DNA of 64,000 nt from Progne subis subis. Lineage: Eukaryota > Chordata > Aves > Passeriformes > Hirundinidae. The notes beneath the pieces were generated by a model that did no database searches, was not told where the DNA came from, and saw nothing but the letters and a program-made list of their open reading frames with translations. Every line of letters starts with the position of its first letter. Within the stretch, counting starts at the first letter, position 1. The stretch lies in the NCBI GenBank assembly GCA_022316685.1, contig JAKJHU010000108.1, positions 868,001 to 932,000 on the forward strand, written 5' to 3'. This document shows positions 59,491 through 64,000 of the stretch, in pieces. The translations under genes were made by a program, and so were the position numbers.

Positions 59491-59750
59491 ATTCAGCCAG
59501 AATAAACACGAGGAACAACGGCAGAAAATAACTGCTGTGCTCTCCTGTGAGCTCGGGAAGGGAGCTCGGGTTGAAGATTAGCCACAAGTGATTCTCAGCC
59601 ACGCAATTAATCTCTCTGGAACTGGACCGAGGATAAATGTTATCGGCCTCTCATGTGTTTCACATAGATTGGGCCCATTTTCTCGTTGGCTTTTACAAAG
59701 GAGGGGAAAAGAGCAGGGAGTGTAAGAGAGAAGGGATGGAACCAAACAGA

Positions 59751-60022
59751 TCACAGAATCCCAGCGTGGTTTGGGTCAGCAGTGACCTCAAAGCTCAGCC
59801 AGTTCCACCCTGACACCTTCCACTGCCCCAGGCTGCTCCAAGCCCTGTCCATCCTGTCCTTGGGCACTGCCAGGGATGGGGCAGCCCCAGCTTCTCTGTG
59901 CCAGGGCCTCCCCATCCTCACAGGGAGGAATTTATTCCCAACATCCCATCTAAATCCACCATCCTTCAGATTAAAGCCATCTCTGGTTGTCCTGACACTG
60001 CATGCCTTTGGAAATCCAATCC
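59751..60022 (-). mobile_element. CR1 LINE 3' part, about 270 bp
   Basis: Antisense CR1 3' region in good order: tcacagaatcccagcgtggt, caaagctcagccagttccac, ccccaggctgctccaagccc, cttgggcactgccagggatg, gggcagccccagcttctctg, ctcacagggaggaatttatt, ccatctaaatccaccatcct and a gtcctgacactgcatgcctt-type end. It is one of the least diverged copies here. It is 5'-truncated and non-functional. Confidence 0.95.
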
Positions 60023-62639
60023 AAAAGAGGAGAAAAATAGGGAATTCAGTAATCAAATCTAAGCTTAATAAGCAGTGAGTGAAGACTGGCACAACTGCAA
60101 GGATCAGGTTCTCACCTGACACACCCCAGAATTTGCAGAAATAGCCTCAAAGCATCTAAAGTCATTTTTATTCCATAAAAGGACCTAAAGTCATTTTTAT
60201 TCTATGCCACTTCCTTAGTCAAATGTAAGCTCAACTTCAAAGTATAAAACTTAAAAACACTGATTTCTTTTTTAACAAAAATCTTCTTTTTTAAAAAATT
60301 AAGATTTAACACCAATTTCCTGACAAGTCTTCCCTTTCAGATCTAGGTTCATTCCAACCCAGCCATCAGCTGGGAAACAAAACCCAGAGAGGAGGCTCTG
60401 AGCAGGCACAGAACAACACCCACCTTCAGCCTAAACAACTGAATTTGCACATATTTTGTGCGAAAAGCCAAAGGAAAATACAATAGCAGCGCCTGTCTTG
60501 GTTTCTCATCTCCGTGAGAGGATGCAAGAAGACAGATTGCTCCTCCCTGTGAACCCAGGCTGCCTCAGTGAGCAGCTTCTCTTAAAATTCAGGATGTTAA
60601 AGCCCTTATGATAAACACATCTCTGCAGCCAGGGGGATTTTTAATCTCCCTTGATTTACAGGCATTTCATTGCATTTGAGTATAACTTATTTTAATGGCA
60701 GGGTGGAAATTGCAGCAGGGGCTAATTAGAGCAACTGAGTTAGTTAGATTTGTGTGCATTTGGAAAACAGGCTGCATCTTCTTTTTTTTTTTTAATAGGA
60801 TAATCTAAATGGATCACCCTGACCTGCAGTGTTTCCCTGCAGGTACCAGGACACTTCTGCACTTCTCTGAGTGAGGTAACTCCTCTGGAATTAGGGGACA
60901 AAGATAATTTATCCCTGTGACAGCCAGATCCTACAAATTTGTGGGCACCTCCCCTTCCCGCAGAAATAGTGGGAGGTCTGGGCAGCTCAAAACCCGGCAG
61001 GACTGAACCCTGAGAAATAAAAAAAACCCCTCTGCTTTCAGTGCCATGTCATTAATAGATGCCTGACGTGCCAGCAAGCCCCACTGTTTGGGATTTTTAA
61101 GCCTCACAGTCATGGTTTTAAACTAAATTACAAACCATCAGGCCTCAGCCAAATCTGACTTGCTTCAACACCACCAGGCTGGTTCGAGTTTTTCTCAACC
61201 TGAGGTCGCAGTCTACAACTAATTCAGAACACATTGTGGAGGTCAACAAACCTCTCCCTCTTGTCTTCCTCCCCAAGGTAAGTTCTCAGGGCTAATCATC
61301 CTTGGATCCTTCTCCAGATAAAGAAGAGGAACGGCCATTTTTGGGGTACTGGGTGTTTTCACCCACGTTTTAGGGCAAGGCCAGTCACATCCTACAAGGA
61401 GAACTTATTTCTGCGCAATCAGATGGGACGAGCAAACAAAGGATTGACCAAACACCATTCTGCTCTCCGCCACCATCCACCGACCTCCCCAAGCCTTGGT
61501 GGGCCCAGTTCTAAGACAATTATCTGACTTCCAACAGTTCCTTCATTTAAAAGAGGAAAGGGAAAATCATCCCTGCGTTCTGCTTTTCCAGGGTTTCCCT
61601 AACTCCCACTGCAACAAGGAAAACTCCACCTGGGCTCAAGGAAAAAAAGCTGGGGAGCATCTCTGATCCCCCTTTGAAATTTCCACAGAAGGATTTCATT
61701 TAATTTTCCAGGCTCCTTTGCCTTTCTCCTGCAATAACGGCTGATATCATTTAGTGCAAGGCACAACGACAGCCATTAAAAATGGTTATTAGTCTGGAAC
61801 TGCCTTCTTAATAGGAAACACACATGCCACACTCCGGGAGCTCGATGTTTTTTTAATAGACTTCAAGGTAAATGCCACCATGACCCTTCTTTTCCAGCAG
61901 GGAGGGAGAGAAAGAGAGAGGAACACATTTCTTGGGCTGAGATTTTGCCCTTAGGCAGAGCCTTGGGCGGGAGCTGGAGCAGCTCCACTGCTGCCCTGGG
62001 GAGGGATGGAGCCTCTGAAATGCTCCACGGAGGATCTGCAGCTCTGCTGCAGCGGAGGATGCATTAGCAGCCCAGCATCCCTGCCCGGCTGGTGCAGAGC
62101 AGCGGCTCAGCAGACTGACAGCCTTCTCCTCCCTCTCGTGCCTCCTCCTTCCCCCAGGCACGGCAGGACCTTTGCAGGGCTGGGGTGCCCTTCAAGGTGA
62201 CCCTGGCAAAGCTCAGGCAGGCACGGAATCGGCGGGTTCCTGGCACCGGGGCTGATCCCAGCTCCCCATGCCTGGCCAAATGCCCCATCGGGAGCCAGGG
62301 ATGCTAAAATTTCCTGCCTTGGGGAAGAGTAAAACTGCATTTCCCAACCTTCAGCAGGCTGAAATAGCGCAGTGTGATGTGAGACTACACATCAACACTT
62401 AGGAGTAACATCAGTAAGAGTTCTCTTTTTTTTGTTTGCTTCCCTTCTCCTGCCACACCTGAACCTGCTGTTTAAAAGCAGAACTTGGGGCCTCTTAAAC
62501 GAAAATAGTGAAAGCACCATCCCCACTGCAGTGTGAGGAGCCTGAGGGCTACTTGACCTGATGGAAAGTCTCCAAATCCACAGCACATCCAGTGTTTTCA
62601 GCTCTCTACCTCACCCAACAAAGATATCCCCCTTCCTCA
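60023..62639. other. Unique non-coding sequence
   Basis: Mostly single-copy. A two-copy repeat of ctaaagtcatttttattc sits at 60156 and 60185 (29 bp apart). T11-12 at about 60782-60793. GC-richer at 61950-62260 with overlapping unrecognised frames. No gene or transposon recognised. Confidence 0.4.
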
Positions 62640-62920
62640 AAGCCTATTTCACCGACTGGCAATTTTATTTGCGCTGTCAGGGAATCTCTAATGCCTATCT
62701 GATGTTTGCATTAGGGCTTGTTGTTGTTTTTTGCTCCTTTCATCACCTTATAAAGGCCACACAATGATTGCGTGATGCCGAGACTTTTGACAGATGTAAC
62801 ATATGTGCAACAATATTTATCATTTATTTAGCATGCTGGGCAGGGAGGCTGGCAAGGCTCTGCCATGCCTGACTTAAAGGCTGCTGGCATTTCCATTAGA
62901 TAAAATCCCATCATGCAGGG
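62640..62920. promoter_or_regulatory. Possible conserved non-coding element
   Basis: Repeat-free block with ccgactggcaattttatttg, aatctctaatgcctatctga, cttttgacagatgtaacata (MEIS-like TGACAG plus E-box CATATG) and atttatcatttatttagcat. No coding frame of note. Texture is strongly CNE-like; alignment not available. Confidence 0.33.
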
Positions 62921-64000
62921 GGGTTAAGAATTCAGGCATTTCAAATCGCATCAGGCTGAATCATGATTCAAATCAGAAAAGCCAGGTTTTGGTTCACTAA
63001 GGGCTGACAGAGTGGGGCTGGGGGTGGGGGGAAGGGTCGGGAGGAGCAGGAATGGATGGCAGGTCACGAATATGTTCCTCTTTCTCAACGGATGGCCAGG
63101 CTGATGCAGTCTGGGTTCTCAAATAATCGGGGGAGAGGGGGGTTCTGCCCAGCTCCGAGGAGCTCTCCGATCCACGGCGTTCCACGGTGCCTTTCCAGAG
63201 GCATCCATCCCCCTGCCTTGCTGCTCCAGCCGCTTTTGGTGGGAGCAGACATAAGCCAGTAGTCATCCCCTCTGACAAGCCCACTGCAAAGCGCCTGACA
63301 GTCGCATTTTAAGGAGCACATGCCTGCCAGACACGGGAATTCTCCTGCTCTGCGCTGAGGTCCTGCAGCTCTCAGGAGCAGAGAGGAAAATCTGTGCTGA
63401 TGGAGAGAGGCAGCAAGACCACGACAGCCAGAGCCCCAGGTCGAGCTCAGGAGCTCAACATCCAGATCCTCTGGGCTGTCTCAGTGTCTGTCAGGTGTGA
63501 CTGACACTTCAGACCCAAAATCTGTGCTCGGTGAGAACATCCTTCCTTAAGCTATCCTTAAAATCAAGATTTAGCTTTTGGGTTTAACGGTAATTTCAAT
63601 TTATTTTCATTCTCAAGGAAAAGAGGGATTTAAAGGCCCCACCCAAACAACCAAGGCCTGCCAGTTTATCCTGACCCTGACTCTCCTGGAGAGTAATGAG
63701 AGGAGTCCTTTAACTTCTGCCCAGTTGCAGCTCCCTCTGTTCTCATGGAGCAGCAACATACCACACATTTCATAATTAGGGCGAGAGGCAGAGATAAGGC
63801 CGTGGGGCTGAGCACATGAAAGGAATGTGCTGGGTGTGGGGAGACGGTGCTGAAAGGAAGAAGAGTTTTTTATGGGCTGGAAAAGGCTCTGGGAGAGCGG
63901 GGTTAGGGAAGGGGGAGCCAGCGGGAAGGCAGGCGCACGTGTGGCAGGGAAACCAGCCTGTTTCCCTGCCAGTCCTGCTTTCCAAGGATTAAAGAGAGGC
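62921..64000. other. Unique non-coding sequence to window end
   Basis: Single-copy sequence. A G-rich run at 63014-63041 fits a G-quadruplex pattern (five runs of three or more G). A second G-rich run is at 63129-63142. No gene or transposon recognised. Confidence 0.4.
63014..63041 (+). other. G-quadruplex-type motif
   Basis: G4 ct G5 t G6 aa GGG tc GGG. It fits the standard pattern with short loops. Confidence 0.75.

Noticed and set aside
60340..60380. CR1-like word cattccaacccagcc
   Set aside because: Too short, and no terminal repeat word follows.
61180..61200. ggttcgagtttttc as a tRNA T-arm
   Set aside because: No matching D-arm, anticodon stem or acceptor stem around it.
1..64000. CRISPR array, bacterial operons, plasmid or phage features
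   Set aside because: The repeats are contiguous tandem arrays without spacers, there is no dense long-ORF layout, and CR1/MIR fragments indicate vertebrate DNA.

Overview
This window looks like non-coding vertebrate DNA, most likely from a bird and plausibly a songbird. The main evidence is interspersed fragments of CR1-type LINE 3' ends on both strands. These show the avian CR1 words (a cacagaatc or ttctgtgatca end, the tggttnggnttggaaaggacct block, the ccatgggcagggacacc block) and in one case a remnant of the reverse-transcriptase C-terminus. Three very old MIR-like SINE remnants are also visible. I see no Alu, B1 or L1. Long A/T homopolymers, small minisatellites and short CpG-rich patches fit a bird genome. 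The species call is inference.

I found no protein-coding gene that I can support. The open frames are short, often overlap antisense open frames and show no recognisable domain. The longest (398 codons on the minus strand, 329 on the plus strand) lie across one minisatellite and arise because its repeat lengths are multiples of three. I also see no rRNA, tRNA, CRISPR array or complete mobile element.

Layout. 1-5 kb: a 20-bp minisatellite (111-447), a 49-bp array (2500-2702), two CR1 fragments and the large minisatellite (3744-4566). 5-24 kb: mostly unique sequence with CNE-like AT-rich stretches (about 11.1-12.3 kb, 18.7-19.0 kb, 20.0-21.0 kb), CR1 fragments at 12.8 and 19.6 kb, and palindromes. 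23.9-24.3 kb: a long A/T microsatellite complex ending in an A47 run, beside a CpG-rich patch. 24-31 kb: three CpG-rich patches, one with a consensus TATA box downstream, plus CR1 and MIR fragments. 31-48 kb: long unique stretches, several looking like conserved regulatory DNA, with homopolymers and a MIR remnant. 48-64 kb: unique sequence, a 15-bp hairpin at 53.8 kb, CR1 fragments at 55.8 and 59.8 kb, a T49 run, and two more CNE-like blocks (57.5 and 62.7 kb).

The best overall reading is an intergenic or intronic interval near a developmentally regulated gene that lies outside the window. That reading is inference from sequence texture; no alignment was possible. I did not find an undescribed biological system. 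The leads are the frame-preserving minisatellite, the 57.5-kb block with nested inverted repeats, the 53.8-kb hairpin, and the TATA/CpG region at 30.4-30.8 kb.
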